A stretch of 64,000 nucleotides of DNA from Pseudalkalibacillus salsuginis (GTDB taxonomy: Bacteria; Bacillota; Bacilli; Bacillales; Fictibacillaceae): assembly GCF_021646685.1 (NCBI RefSeq), contig NZ_JAKJHW010000010.1, positions 1-64,000 of the forward strand, read 5' to 3'. This document shows, in pieces, positions 55,164 to 63,621 of this stretch (the stretch's first letter is position 1; the number at the start of each line of letters is the position of its first letter). The notes below the pieces were generated by a model. It did no database searches. It was not told the origin of the DNA and saw only the letters and a list, made by a program, of their open reading frames with translations. The position numbers and the translations under genes are program-made.

Positions 55164-55987
55164 GATCCCCCTTTCGCTTGAAATAATTCTTTCTTTTCTA
55201 ATATGACCGAGAGAATTTGATCAACTTGATCGTGTGGACTCCCCTCCAACATTTTTCCACCTTCAGGTTTCGGCGGCGCCCAGACTTTTGCCACAATGGT
55301 TGGGGAACCTTTCAGTCCGAGCTGTTTGATGTCTACATCTTCAAGATCATCAACTGACCAGATTACAGGATCGTACCTGGCAGCTTTGATCATATTCGGG
55401 AATGAGGAGTAAGGAACTTCATTGATTTCTTTTTCAACCGATAGTAAGCATGGAAGGGTTGATTGGATCACTTCATGGCCGTCTTCGATCTTACGGTGAA
55501 CGATGATATGTCCCTCTTCTTGATGAACAGACTCTACTTTTTTCACCGATGTAAGCGGTGGAATATCCAGACGCCGCGCGATACCGGGTCCAACTTGTCC
55601 AGTATCACCATCAATGGTCATTTTTCCGCATAAAATGAGATCCACTGGTCGGCTTTTCTGGATCTTATCCAAAGCTTTGGTAAGGGCATAGCTGGTCGCG
55701 AGTGTATCTGCCCCCGCAAACCTTCGATCTGAGATCATGTACCCCTCATCTGCTCCGATTTCGATGCATTTCTTGATAGCTTTAACTGCTGGCGGCGGCC
55801 CCATTGTCAAAACCGAAACGATTCCGCCATACTTCTTTTTAATCCGTACCGCTTCCTCAACGGCATGTGCATCATAAGGATTCAAAATCGCAGGTGCACT
55901 TGCCCGATCCATTGTGTTCGTCTTAGGATTCATCTTGATGATTTTCGTATCAGGCACTTGCTTGATGCAAGCGATGATATGAAGCAT
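55160..55987 (-). CDS. fixA: Electron transfer flavoprotein beta subunit FixA
   Basis: A 275-residue ETF beta: MLHIIACIKQVPDTKIIKMN, NPYDAHAVEEAVRIK, LCGKMTIDGDTGQVGPGIAR. In the Fix system this subunit carries the bifurcating FAD that lets NADH reduce both quinone and ferredoxin. AAAGGAGAGG precedes the start; first gene of the operon. Confidence 0.95.
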   Translation of the reverse strand: MLHIIACIKQVPDTKIIKMNPKTNTMDRASAPAILNPYDAHAVEEAVRIKKKYGGIVSVLTMGPPPAVKAIKKCIEIGADEGYMISDRRFAGADTLATSYALTKALDKIQKSRPVDLILCGKMTIDGDTGQVGPGIARRLDIPPLTSVKKVESVHQEEGHIIVHRKIEDGHEVIQSTLPCLLSVEKEINEVPYSSFPNMIKAARYDPVIWSVDDLEDVDIKQLGLKGSPTIVAKVWAPPKPEGGKMLEGSPHDQVDQILSVILEKKELFQAKGGS

Positions 55988-56268
55988 TTGACACCTCTCC
56001 TTTACTACGAAAATCGCTTTTTTGTAAAATGCTAAGTATGCCTATCTACTCCTACTATATTGAAGGATTTGAAGATAAATGCTGATTTTTAATAAGAATC
56101 CCCCTATAATGCCCTATTTTTATAAACCCATCCAGAGGATGTAAGAATGGTAGATTAAAATATACCCTTCATAATATTTTGAACTTTCAAATAACTATTG
56201 TATAATTTCTAGTAAATAAAGAAATGGTAGGGCTTTCATGTCGATATGTTGCTTAAAGGGGGTGATCG

Positions 56269-56328
56269 ATGGAAAGTCATAGTCACTGGAATCAGGCCTT
56301 TTTGTCACGGAATGATGTATGGAGGTGA
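56269..56328 (+). CDS. 19-codon leader ORF before the symporter operon
   Basis: An ORF with a near-perfect ribosome-binding site (AAAGGGGGTG, six bases before ATG) encodes MESHSHWNQAFLSRNDVWR. Its TGA stop is embedded in the ribosome-binding site TGGAGGTGA of the next gene, whose ATG is six bases later. This suggests translational coupling or a leader-peptide role. No terminator or antiterminator structure was obvious. Confidence 0.5.
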   Translation: MESHSHWNQAFLSRNDVWR

Positions 56329-56334
56329 AATATC

Positions 56335-56661
56335 ATGAAGGAAACACAGCAGGATTTGACACGTAAGCAGAAAGAATATTGGAAGAAAAATACGCGATTG
56401 ATCCGAGTTTTACTTGTAATCTGGGCACTTGTTTCTTTAGTTGCTGCGATTATCCTTGCAAAACCTCTTAGTGGTATACAATTCTTTGGTATTCCATTAT
56501 CATTTTGGTTTGCCCAACAAGGATCGATCATCATATTCTTATTTTTGATTTTTTATTATGCGATAAGGATGGATAAACTGGATAAGGAATATGACGTCCA
56601 AGAAGTAATTTTGACGGAAGAACCTTCATCTAAGGACAAGGACAAGGGGGTATCGACATGA
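56335..56661 (+). CDS. DUF4212 small subunit of sodium:solute symporter
   Basis: A 108-residue membrane protein with two spans (LIRVLLVIWALVSLVAAIIL and GSIIIFLFLIFYYAI) linked by the conserved FFGIPLSFWFAQQGS. DUF4212 proteins accompany a subgroup of SSS symporters and are presumed a second subunit. GGAGGTGA precedes the ATG. Overlaps the symporter gene by four bases. Confidence 0.9.
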   Translation: MKETQQDLTRKQKEYWKKNTRLIRVLLVIWALVSLVAAIILAKPLSGIQFFGIPLSFWFAQQGSIIIFLFLIFYYAIRMDKLDKEYDVQEVILTEEPSSKDKDKGVST

Positions 56662-58343
56662 GTGTTGAAGCTCTGACGCTGACCCTCGTTGTGATTACAT
56701 TTGCGATCTATTTGTATATCGGATGGCGTTCGAAAGTAAAAGATACGAGTAACTTTTTCGTAGCCGGAAATGATATTCCTGCAGCAGCGAATGGTGCGGC
56801 GATTGCAGCAGATTGGATGTCAGCAGCATCATTCATTTCGATGGCTGGTCTGATTTCATTCTTAGGATACGACGGCACGATCTATCTCATGGGCTGGACA
56901 GGCGGTTATGTCCTTCTTGCCCTTTTGCTTGCACCTTATCTTCGTAAGTTCGGTCGCTATACGGTACCCGATTTTATTGGAGATCGTTATTACTCGAATG
57001 GTGCACGAGCGGTTGCAGCAGTCGCAACGCTTTTTATCTCCCTTACATACGTAGCGGGTCAGATGCGTGGTGTGGGAATTGTTTTCAGCCGTTATTTACA
57101 AGTTGATATCATTGTCGGCGTATTGATAGGTATGGCGATTGTAGCCTTCTTCGCCGTACTTGGCGGTATGAAAGGAATCACTTGGACGCAAGTTGTCCAG
57201 TATACGATCCTGATCGTTGCCTTTTTGATCCCGGCGATTGCCATTTCATTAAAATTGACCGGGAATCCAGTGCCGCAGTTAGCATTGACCTTCAGTGATA
57301 TTGCTAAAGAGCTGAGTGTTTTGCAGGTTGAATTAGGCTTGACGGAGTATGTGGCACCATTTACAAACATGTCGGCACTGAATGTATTTGCTGTCACCCT
57401 TGCACTTATGATCGGTACTGCAGGACTGCCACACGTGATCATCCGTTTCTATACGGTGAAAAATGTCCGTGCGGCACGCTGGTCAGCTGGCTGGGCCTTA
57501 CTCTTTATCGCCCTCCTTTATACAACAGCACCTGCGATCGGAGTATTTGCGAAATACAACCTGATCAACAGCTTCAATGATCAATCAATTGAACAAGTCC
57601 GTGAAGAGGCATGGGTAACCAAATGGGAGGAAACAGGACTCCTGTCATTGGAAGATAAAAATGGTGATGGGGTATTGGCCTTCTCTTCCGATGCTGCTGT
57701 TAATGAAGTGGTCATCGACCCTGATATCATCGTCCTCTCCACTCCTGAAGTAGCTGAGCTTGCCCCATTCGTCATTGCATTGGTGGCTGCCGGTGGGCTT
57801 GCAGCAGCGCTTTCGACCGCTTCTGGTCTTCTGCTGGCGATGTCCAGCGCAGTTTCGCACGACATCTATTATCGGATCTATAGGCCAAATGCAACTGAAC
57901 AGCAGCGGTTAAAAGTTGGCCGGATCATGATTTTTCTTGCGGTTATTGTCGCTGGGTATTTTGGTATCAATCCACCGGGATTCGTCGGTGAGGTTGTTGC
58001 ATTTGCATTCGGATTGGCGGCTGCGAGCTTATTCCCAGCTATTCTCCTGGGAATTTTTGACCAGAGGATGAATCGTGAAGGAGCGATCTGGGGAATATCG
58101 GTTGGCTTGGCGTTCACAGTGATTATGATTCTACTCATGCGATCACCACAAGTTTTCGGAACAGAAACACCAGTGATCGAGAGCTTCCTTGGTATTAATG
58201 CACAAGGAGTCGGTGTCGTCGGAGCACTTCTGAACTTTGTTATTTCATTCATCGTGTCGAGGCGTACTGCAGCTCCACCTGAGGAAATCCAACAAATGGT
58301 TGAAGATATCCGTGTACCTAAAGTGATAAATAAAACAGGTTAA
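56658..58343 (+). CDS. Sodium:solute symporter (VC_2705/ActP-like)
   Basis: A 561-residue SSS-family transporter with about thirteen spans. It has AAADWMSAASFISMAGL-type helix 1 (AADWMSAASF), RMGV-like GQMRGVGIVF, GTAGLPHVIIRFYTV, and an extramembrane insert with an EF-hand-like EDKNGDGVLAF around residue 335. Members import acetate or related monocarboxylates with sodium. The insert and DUF4212 partner fit the VC_2705 subfamily. A terminator follows. Confidence 0.9.
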   Translation: MSVEALTLTLVVITFAIYLYIGWRSKVKDTSNFFVAGNDIPAAANGAAIAADWMSAASFISMAGLISFLGYDGTIYLMGWTGGYVLLALLLAPYLRKFGRYTVPDFIGDRYYSNGARAVAAVATLFISLTYVAGQMRGVGIVFSRYLQVDIIVGVLIGMAIVAFFAVLGGMKGITWTQVVQYTILIVAFLIPAIAISLKLTGNPVPQLALTFSDIAKELSVLQVELGLTEYVAPFTNMSALNVFAVTLALMIGTAGLPHVIIRFYTVKNVRAARWSAGWALLFIALLYTTAPAIGVFAKYNLINSFNDQSIEQVREEAWVTKWEETGLLSLEDKNGDGVLAFSSDAAVNEVVIDPDIIVLSTPEVAELAPFVIALVAAGGLAAALSTASGLLLAMSSAVSHDIYYRIYRPNATEQQRLKVGRIMIFLAVIVAGYFGINPPGFVGEVVAFAFGLAAASLFPAILLGIFDQRMNREGAIWGISVGLAFTVIMILLMRSPQVFGTETPVIESFLGINAQGVGVVGALLNFVISFIVSRRTAAPPEEIQQMVEDIRVPKVINKTG

Positions 58344-58364
58344 TAGCACATCCCTATAAAAGAG

Positions 58365-58406
58365 GAAAACCCACGGAGAAAGTGTAACTTTCTCCATGGG
58401 TTTATC
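58365..58406 (+). terminator. Rho-independent terminator
   Basis: AAAACCCACGGAGAAAG / CTTTCTCCATGGGTTT stem with five-base loop, 20 bases past the symporter stop. Confidence 0.85.
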
Positions 58407-58472
58407 CTTTTGGGTTATATAAGTATTCAAGAAAAATTAGAGGATATCTGATGAGAAGATGCTGTTTTTTGG

Positions 58473-58511
58473 TGAATTCAACCAAATAAGGACCCTGGTG
58501 TCCCGCTACTA
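58473..58511. repeat. Dispersed intergenic repeat A, copy 4
   Basis: AACCAAATAAGGACCCTGGTGTCC (58480-58503) differs from 7659-7682 at two positions. Both copies lie just downstream of a terminator. Confidence 0.6.
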
Positions 58512-58579
58512 ATTCAGGGAGTTAAGCTTATCTCCATACATATGCGTTTTGGCTAAGTATTTATACAGGAGGATTTTTT

Positions 58580-59032
58580 ATGACAACTTTTTTCGGAATC
58601 CTAACGTTAGGACTTTACATGTTCCAACCTTATTTAGATTTGAAAGTGATGCGTAAAGCACTGGGAATTGCTCTTTTCTTAGAATTGTTTTATTTGATCG
58701 GACACTTCCTTGCAGGCTGGCCATTCCCTACTCCTACAGTCATCTTTCAGATCATTATCGTCACCGCACTTGGAGTGGCTTTAGGGGTGATTTTTTCAAG
58801 GATCTGGCCACTTCCCCGGAATAAAGGGTTTGAACGGATCATGCGTACGTTCTTGATTGTCATACCTTCTTTAGGTATAGGAGTTGGACTTCAATTGGTC
58901 CTCCAGGGAAACCATCCGACACAAGCCATCTACCTCATGTTTGCTTTTTCGGCATGGTTGGGATCGGGACATTTTATCAAAAATGAATCCAAAGAAACCC
59001 GCTCAGGGGTAGGCAATACAGCCCTGAAATAA
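58580..59032 (+). CDS. Hypothetical membrane protein (150 aa)
   Basis: Four hydrophobic spans (LTLGLYMFQPYL, LGIALFLELFYLIGHFLAG, IFQIIIVTALGVALGVIF, TFLIVIPSLGIGVGLQLVL), short loops, and a soluble C-terminal tail. The family is not recognised. ATG 58580 has ACAGGAGGA upstream. Stand-alone. Confidence 0.75.
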   Translation: MTTFFGILTLGLYMFQPYLDLKVMRKALGIALFLELFYLIGHFLAGWPFPTPTVIFQIIIVTALGVALGVIFSRIWPLPRNKGFERIMRTFLIVIPSLGIGVGLQLVLQGNHPTQAIYLMFAFSAWLGSGHFIKNESKETRSGVGNTALK

Positions 59033-59652
59033 AGACTGGCTTTTCAAAGGTTGAAATGATGCTTATAAATCTTATTCAAATATAGATACCTGTAATTATA
59101 CACTTTTCATAACTATGATCCATCGTTTTGAAGTTGACCGAAGTAATTTGAATCATTTATCAGAGCCGTTTTTGTCAGGACACCCGCCAATAGCTCGGAA
59201 TCTTTAATCCAATATTAAGGCGATTTTTAACTGTCGGAAACTTGTTCGAATGGTGGCAAGGAGTCCGTGAAGATTGTCCACTCCTCCTCCAAATAAAGGT
59301 TTTCCTGATAAACAGCGTGAACGCATTTACCTTATTGTTCGTTATCATTCATACCCAAAGCCAAAAGCTTCAAGCAAATAGAAAACACGGGGTTTCTTGT
59401 ATGCTCGGCTATTTGCAGGGGTTTAGGGATGATTACAATAAGTTGTTTAAGTTTAATACTTCCAACATGCATACCCCCGTCCTGTTTTGGATGGGGGTAA
59501 AATAAAGTTGTAAAATTTTTTAATAAGGATACCTTAGCAATTAAAGATAATATTCATTAGTTTTCCCTACTTTCACAGCGCTTTTAGATGGTAGGATAAT
59601 AACTCAAACCTTCAATCGACTCAAAAAGATGCTTTAATCTTTGTACTATCCA
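59033..59652. other. Gene-poor gap
   Basis: One open frame of 87 codons on the plus strand (59242-59505) has no ribosome-binding site or recognisable family. A TACCCCC / GGGGGTA hairpin at about 59471-59499 lacks a T tract. No other feature supported. Confidence 0.5.
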
Positions 59653-60519
59653 TTAGTGTCGATTGATCCGTTTATCTAGAAATTCTTTGATTAAAAATGA
59701 ACTTACTTCCAAATGTTCTTCAAGCGGAAAATGCCCTGTATTTAGTAAATGTACTTCGACATCTTCAAGATCTTTTTGATAAGCTAATGCTCCGTCATGT
59801 CCATAGAACATATCATTTTTTCCCCAAGCAATTAAAGCAGGAGGTTGATATGTGCGGAAAAATTCCTGCCATTTCGGGAATTCCTTGAGATTATTACGAT
59901 AATCATAGAATAAAGCCATTTGAATCTCCCTATTTCCTTCTCTATCTAAACCAATTTGATCCATATTCCACGAATCAGGGTTTATTTGATCTGGATTGCG
60001 GGTTCCATTTACATATTGAAATTTGGTATAATCTGCCTGCAAGAGACTGTACAAGTTATTCTTATTTTCTTCACTAGGATCTTTCCATACCGCACGAAAT
60101 GGTGCCCAAGATGGTAATATTCCCTCTTCATATGCATTTCCATTTTGCGAAATAATTGCTTCAATTCGATCAGGATATTTTACAGCTAAACGGAAACCAA
60201 TTGGTGCGCCATAATCATGAACGTAAATGCTGTATTTTTCCAATTTCAGTTTGTCGACGAAGTCGATAATTACGTTCGCTAAATTTTCAAATGTATACTC
60301 GAATTCGGACATAGAAGGCTGATCACTGTAGCCAAAACCGAAATAATCAGGTGCTATTACATGATATCTATCTGCAAGTTTATGGATCAAATTTCTAAAC
60401 ATGTGAGAAGAAGATGGAAAACCATGTAATAGCAAAATGGTTGGATTGTCTTTGTTTCCTGCTTCCCGATAAAATAAATTGTAACCATTAATATTTATTG
60501 TTGAATAATTTACGTACAT
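59653..60519 (-). CDS. Alpha/beta hydrolase, haloalkane-dehalogenase/epoxide-hydrolase type
   Basis: A 288-residue hydrolase. The HGFPSSSHMFRNL oxyanion loop, the nucleophile-elbow HDYGAPIGFRLA with Asp102 as nucleophile (not Ser), a cap domain, WGKNDMFYG and final TGHFPLEEH give the Asp-based catalytic set. That points to dehalogenase/epoxide-hydrolase chemistry rather than esterase, but the substrate is unknown. ATG 60519 with GAGGTGAT upstream; the GTG at 60528 overlaps that site. The upstream TetR regulator may control it. Confidence 0.88.
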   Translation of the reverse strand: MYVNYSTININGYNLFYREAGNKDNPTILLLHGFPSSSHMFRNLIHKLADRYHVIAPDYFGFGYSDQPSMSEFEYTFENLANVIIDFVDKLKLEKYSIYVHDYGAPIGFRLAVKYPDRIEAIISQNGNAYEEGILPSWAPFRAVWKDPSEENKNNLYSLLQADYTKFQYVNGTRNPDQINPDSWNMDQIGLDREGNREIQMALFYDYRNNLKEFPKWQEFFRTYQPPALIAWGKNDMFYGHDGALAYQKDLEDVEVHLLNTGHFPLEEHLEVSSFLIKEFLDKRINRH

Positions 60520-60897
60520 TTCTATCACCTCATATTTGTGTTAATTAAAAAAACTCTACTTACCAAGACACCTAATCACCCAAGATCATGTGCTATTCCT
60601 AGTCCAATGTCCTTTGTATCTCTGTAATAAGAGCAATGTTCCCCTTTAAATTTTAGGTGGATGTCATCATAATTCTTCTCATTAATAAAAAGTGATCAAG
60701 TCACATATATTTGTTTTTGGTAACACTAAACAGCGTGTAAAAAAAGTCGTACTTTATTCTAAACACAATAAAGATCTGCTTCTCGTTAATTCATCTCCTT
60801 TTTCAATGATTAAGCTAAATCAAAAAGGTTGAACGAATATTAACAAGAAAAGAAGTTTTTGAGAACGATCATTCTAATTGCATTAAAAAAATATGAT
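60520..60897. other. Gap with possible TetR operator
   Basis: Non-coding region upstream of the hydrolase. Contains AGAACGATCATTCT at 60862-60875; no other structure was supported. Confidence 0.5.
60862..60875. promoter_or_regulatory. Candidate TetR operator near the tetR 3' end
   Basis: AGAACGATCATTCT is a 14-bp near-palindrome (one symmetric mismatch pair). The half-site AGAACGATC recurs upstream of tetR at 61515. It lies between tetR and the hydrolase on the same strand. Confidence 0.4.
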
Positions 60898-61479
60898 TTA
60901 ATTCTCATCCAAAATTTTCATAGACAAATCAGCGATGCGTCGAAGCTTTTCTTTTGATGCAGAAGTTCTCCCCATTACTCTTAATCCTACCAATGTATTG
61001 TGAAGGCATTCTGCGAGTTCTTTCGCATCGCGATTAGAAGAGAATTCACCATCCTGCTGTCCCCAATGAATAATATCAGCGATTAGCTGCTCAGCCTTTG
61101 TGAAACCTTCCGTTGTTTTTGTATCAGCATCAATATCACGTGAAGCAAGTTCTATCGCAGTGTTTACAAATAGACAGCTAAAAGGGAGATCTTGATCGCC
61201 TTCAATCACATAGTCAAAAATAAAGCGTATTGCTTTCTTAGCGGATTTGGAACGTTTAACACCTTGCGCAAGATTGGCATCGAGCAATTTTGCGTAACGA
61301 TCCATAGCTTTGAGAAACAAGGTATGCTTATCAATAAAAGTGTCGTAAAGACTCCTTCGATGAATTCCCATCTGTTCTACAAGCTCAGACATCGATGTTT
61401 TTTCATACCCTTGTTCCAAAAATAATAACATAGCTTTTTGGAGAACAGCGTTCTCATCAAATTCTTTCCTTCTAGCCAT
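60898..61479 (-). CDS. TetR/AcrR family transcriptional regulator
   Basis: A 193-residue repressor. The HTH covers residues 10-55 (AVLQKAMLLFLEQGYEKTSM, ELVEQMGIHRRSLYDTFIDK, HTLFLKAM). The C-terminal ligand domain is of the TetR_C type with CLFVNTAIELASRDID. Start ATG 61479 with CAAGGAGGAA upstream. An AGAACGATC motif sits about 35 bases upstream of the start, fitting autoregulation. The likely target is the downstream hydrolase. Confidence 0.92.
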   Translation of the reverse strand: MARRKEFDENAVLQKAMLLFLEQGYEKTSMSELVEQMGIHRRSLYDTFIDKHTLFLKAMDRYAKLLDANLAQGVKRSKSAKKAIRFIFDYVIEGDQDLPFSCLFVNTAIELASRDIDADTKTTEGFTKAEQLIADIIHWGQQDGEFSSNRDAKELAECLHNTLVGLRVMGRTSASKEKLRRIADLSMKILDEN

Positions 61480-61513
61480 TTCCATTTCCTCCTTGTCGAT
61501 ATAATATCATTAT

Positions 61514-61527
61514 GAGAACGATCGGTA
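61514..61527. promoter_or_regulatory. Candidate TetR operator in tetR promoter
   Basis: GAGAACGATCGGTA shares nine bases with the near-palindrome at 60862-60875. Right half is degenerate. Location upstream of tetR fits autoregulation. Confidence 0.4.
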
Positions 61528-61719
61528 AAGAATTTTCTTTTGAAAAGCTATTTTTCAACTGTTTTCTCATGGTTTGTGTTTCAAACCAAAATTCGCGTGT
61601 AATTTTGATGGTACTACCACCGCTCGGGACGTTTTAAAATCGCTTAGAAGGGGTAGTACCAACGAAGCTGTCACTATCCCAAATCGGCTGATTTTTTTAA
61701 CAAAACGTATTGGAATTGA

Positions 61720-61752
61720 AAAAAAACCCCTCCATTTTGATAATGAAGGAGC
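61720..61752 (-). terminator. Terminator downstream of COG0523 remnant
   Basis: On the minus strand CTCCTTCATTATCAAAATGGAG pairs through CTCC(TTCATT) arms and is followed by GGGG and eight T. It lies about 55 bases past the stop at 61808. Confidence 0.6.
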
Positions 61753-61807
61753 ATCACGTATACTCATGGTAATTTCCATTTCAAAAATTGGCATTAGGCT
61801 TTTTCGT

Positions 61808-62029
61808 TCACTTTCCGAAAAGACGATCGAAGAAGCCCTTTTTTTGTTCAGGTTTCCGGCTGAATCCTCCCTGTTTGACCATTGTTGCATTGATGTTCAC
61901 TTCGCTCATATCATTTACGATGACAGCGATTTTCTTATCTTGTTTGTTATGAAGCAAATGATTCAATAATGTTGTTTTGCCTGAACCAAGATAACCGCTC
62001 AGTACTGTAACCGGAATCTTTTTCTTCAA
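61808..62029 (-). pseudogene. Truncated COG0523 (CobW/ZagA-type) GTPase
   Basis: A 73-residue [23 protein letters not shown] is the COG0523 P-loop, followed by [20 protein letters not shown]. After about 55 residues, where full proteins have the metal-binding CxCC and the switch regions, the sequence ends with a short basic tail ([15 protein letters not shown]). Full members have 300-400 residues. Normally these are zinc chaperones or metallochaperones. TTG start at 62029 with GGGAGG upstream. A Zur-like box lies in the promoter. Either a remnant or a dedicated mini-protein; the rest of the gene is not found downstream. Confidence 0.75.
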
Positions 62030-62066
62030 AGTGGTCTGCCTCCCTGGATTTTTGATAAAATAAAAA

Positions 62067-62087
62067 ACAAACCGTAAAGATTACGAT
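62067..62087 (-). promoter_or_regulatory. Zur-like box upstream of COG0523 remnant
   Basis: On the minus strand AAATCGTAATCTTTACGGTTT matches the 9-1-9 Bacillus Zur consensus AAATCGTAAT-N-ATTACGATTT at all but two positions. A TATAAT (62096-62101 on the plus coordinates) lies just upstream, so the box covers the expected transcription start. Confidence 0.8.
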
Positions 62088-62307
62088 TTGCGGAATAATT
62101 ATATATCCTTCCTTTTCTTTTGTAAACCTAAAATGTTAAAACATCAACAATGAAGAGTTACAAAGCCTTATGATCAATAGGCCAACCTTATTTATTACGA
62201 CTGAGTGATTGCAAAAATGAAACATCCATCGGAATTATGATAAATAATCCAAATAATTATGGTGAAAATAGGGATGAACCGACTTTCTAAACAAAGGAGA
62301 AATCTAC

Positions 62308-62781
62308 TTGAATATAAGACATATTGTTGCTTTGCTATCAAAGTTTCTGGTTGTTTCCTGTATTGCTTTTGTAACATTGACTGTCTTTTACGGAGTACCG
62401 ATTGGAAATATACTATGGATGTCTGCGTTGATCACAGTTGTTGGATATGCTATAGGGGACTTATTCATTTTGAAGAAGTTAGGTAATTTTATTGCTACGA
62501 TCATGGATTTCGGATTGTTTTTTTTCGTATTTTGGTTGTTCGCAGACCAATATATTGAAACACCAGCAAATCAATTATTCGGTGCTGCAATTGCTGCCTT
62601 CTTCATTGCGGTTTCAGAGTTCGTATTTCACATTCTTATTGAAGTTTCGAATCCATTGCGAATTTCCAAAGCGGATATTACGGATCCAAACGGGCAAAAA
62701 TTTGCTGCTGAAGCCGGTGAAGAAATCACTCCTGCCGAAGATGACTTAATGAACGAAAACCGGAATGAAAAGAACAAGTGA
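62308..62781 (+). CDS. DUF2512 membrane protein (YndM family)
   Basis: A 157-residue protein with four hydrophobic spans and a hydrophilic C-terminal tail rich in acidic residues. NILWMSALITVVGYAIGDLF and FIATIMDFGLFFFVFWLF are typical of Bacillus DUF2512 proteins of unknown function. The TTG at 62308 has AAAGGAGAA upstream. A shared terminator follows. Confidence 0.88.
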   Translation: MNIRHIVALLSKFLVVSCIAFVTLTVFYGVPIGNILWMSALITVVGYAIGDLFILKKLGNFIATIMDFGLFFFVFWLFADQYIETPANQLFGAAIAAFFIAVSEFVFHILIEVSNPLRISKADITDPNGQKFAAEAGEEITPAEDDLMNENRNEKNK

Positions 62782-62806
62782 CGGATGTTTTCACTTGTTC
62801 TTTTCG
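62766..62806. terminator. Bidirectional terminator
   Basis: AAAAGAACAAGTG / CACTTGTTCTTTT perfect 13-bp stem between converging genes. Confidence 0.9.
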
Positions 62807-63567
62807 AGACTTATATTAAATGTAAAATGGGCCATGGAGATTTCCCCATCTATCAAACTGCGTTCCGTGAAATCAACCATCCTGTGTTTATCGACGGTCA
62901 TGACTGTTGATGACCGAGTCCCATATTGATCCGTTTCAATGAATATGGACGAAAGCTTTTCTTCCCAATCCAATCCGATGCCTGTATCAGGAAGTTCATT
63001 TCTGATTGCCCGATCCCTGTTAGCCAGAAGTTGGAACAGACAATCTTTATGTATGGAATTTGATGTATCAATACATCGCTTCAGATCCTCTTTTCCTCTT
63101 TCTACTTTCGGCCATGGAGTGTCGAGAAAATGATTGCTCAATCCGTATATCCCTGGGGTCAACTCTTTGATTTCATCCTGGATGTTTGAGTAATACCACA
63201 GTGCATCTACATTTCCTAATACAAGGTTGAATCCCTGATAGCTTGTCCGATGTTCTTTTAACTTGTGTAAGAATGTTTCACTGTCTTTATTTGAAGATAA
63301 ATAATCCTGGATGATCTGGCCTCTTGAGACCTTCTTTCCGGTTGATTCCTTAGGATCACGATAATTTGTCAATGCAGCAAATCGTCCATCCATCGAGACA
63401 CCCAACCACGTCCCCATTTGCATCAAGTCCCTCCCAGCTAAAATCGTCGGCTCGTCCTCCCAAAAATGGGCCGGTGCTGTAGGTCGTTCATAATTTTCAT
63501 CGCGATTCGCTGCTACGATAAGGGGATATTCAGATTGTTTTTTAAAAGCGAAAAATAAGACGCACAT
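62791..63567 (-). CDS. NRDE family protein (NTN-hydrolase-like)
   Basis: A 258-residue protein starting MCVLFFAFKKQSEYPLIVAA with the namesake NRDE in AANRDENYERPTAPAHFW. Cys2 is the expected N-terminal nucleophile, so the ATG at 63567 (AAAGGAAA upstream) is chosen although the ORF extends further. GTWLGVSMDGRFAALTNYRD follows as conserved core. Function unproven; homologues occur from bacteria to animals (TANGO2). Convergent with the DUF2512 gene. Confidence 0.9.
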   Translation of the reverse strand: MCVLFFAFKKQSEYPLIVAANRDENYERPTAPAHFWEDEPTILAGRDLMQMGTWLGVSMDGRFAALTNYRDPKESTGKKVSRGQIIQDYLSSNKDSETFLHKLKEHRTSYQGFNLVLGNVDALWYYSNIQDEIKELTPGIYGLSNHFLDTPWPKVERGKEDLKRCIDTSNSIHKDCLFQLLANRDRAIRNELPDTGIGLDWEEKLSSIFIETDQYGTRSSTVMTVDKHRMVDFTERSLIDGEISMAHFTFNISLEKNK

Positions 63568-63621
63568 CGGTTTGTTTCCTTTCAGTATCATAAGTTCTAT
63601 CATTTTTTTCAGGTAGACATG

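Noticed and set aside
59242-59505. 87-codon plus-strand frame in the 59 kb gap
   Set aside because: No ribosome-binding site and no family resemblance.
61567-61890. 107-codon minus-strand frame overlapping the COG0523 remnant
   Set aside because: It overlaps the remnant in a different frame and does not contain the missing GTPase motifs.
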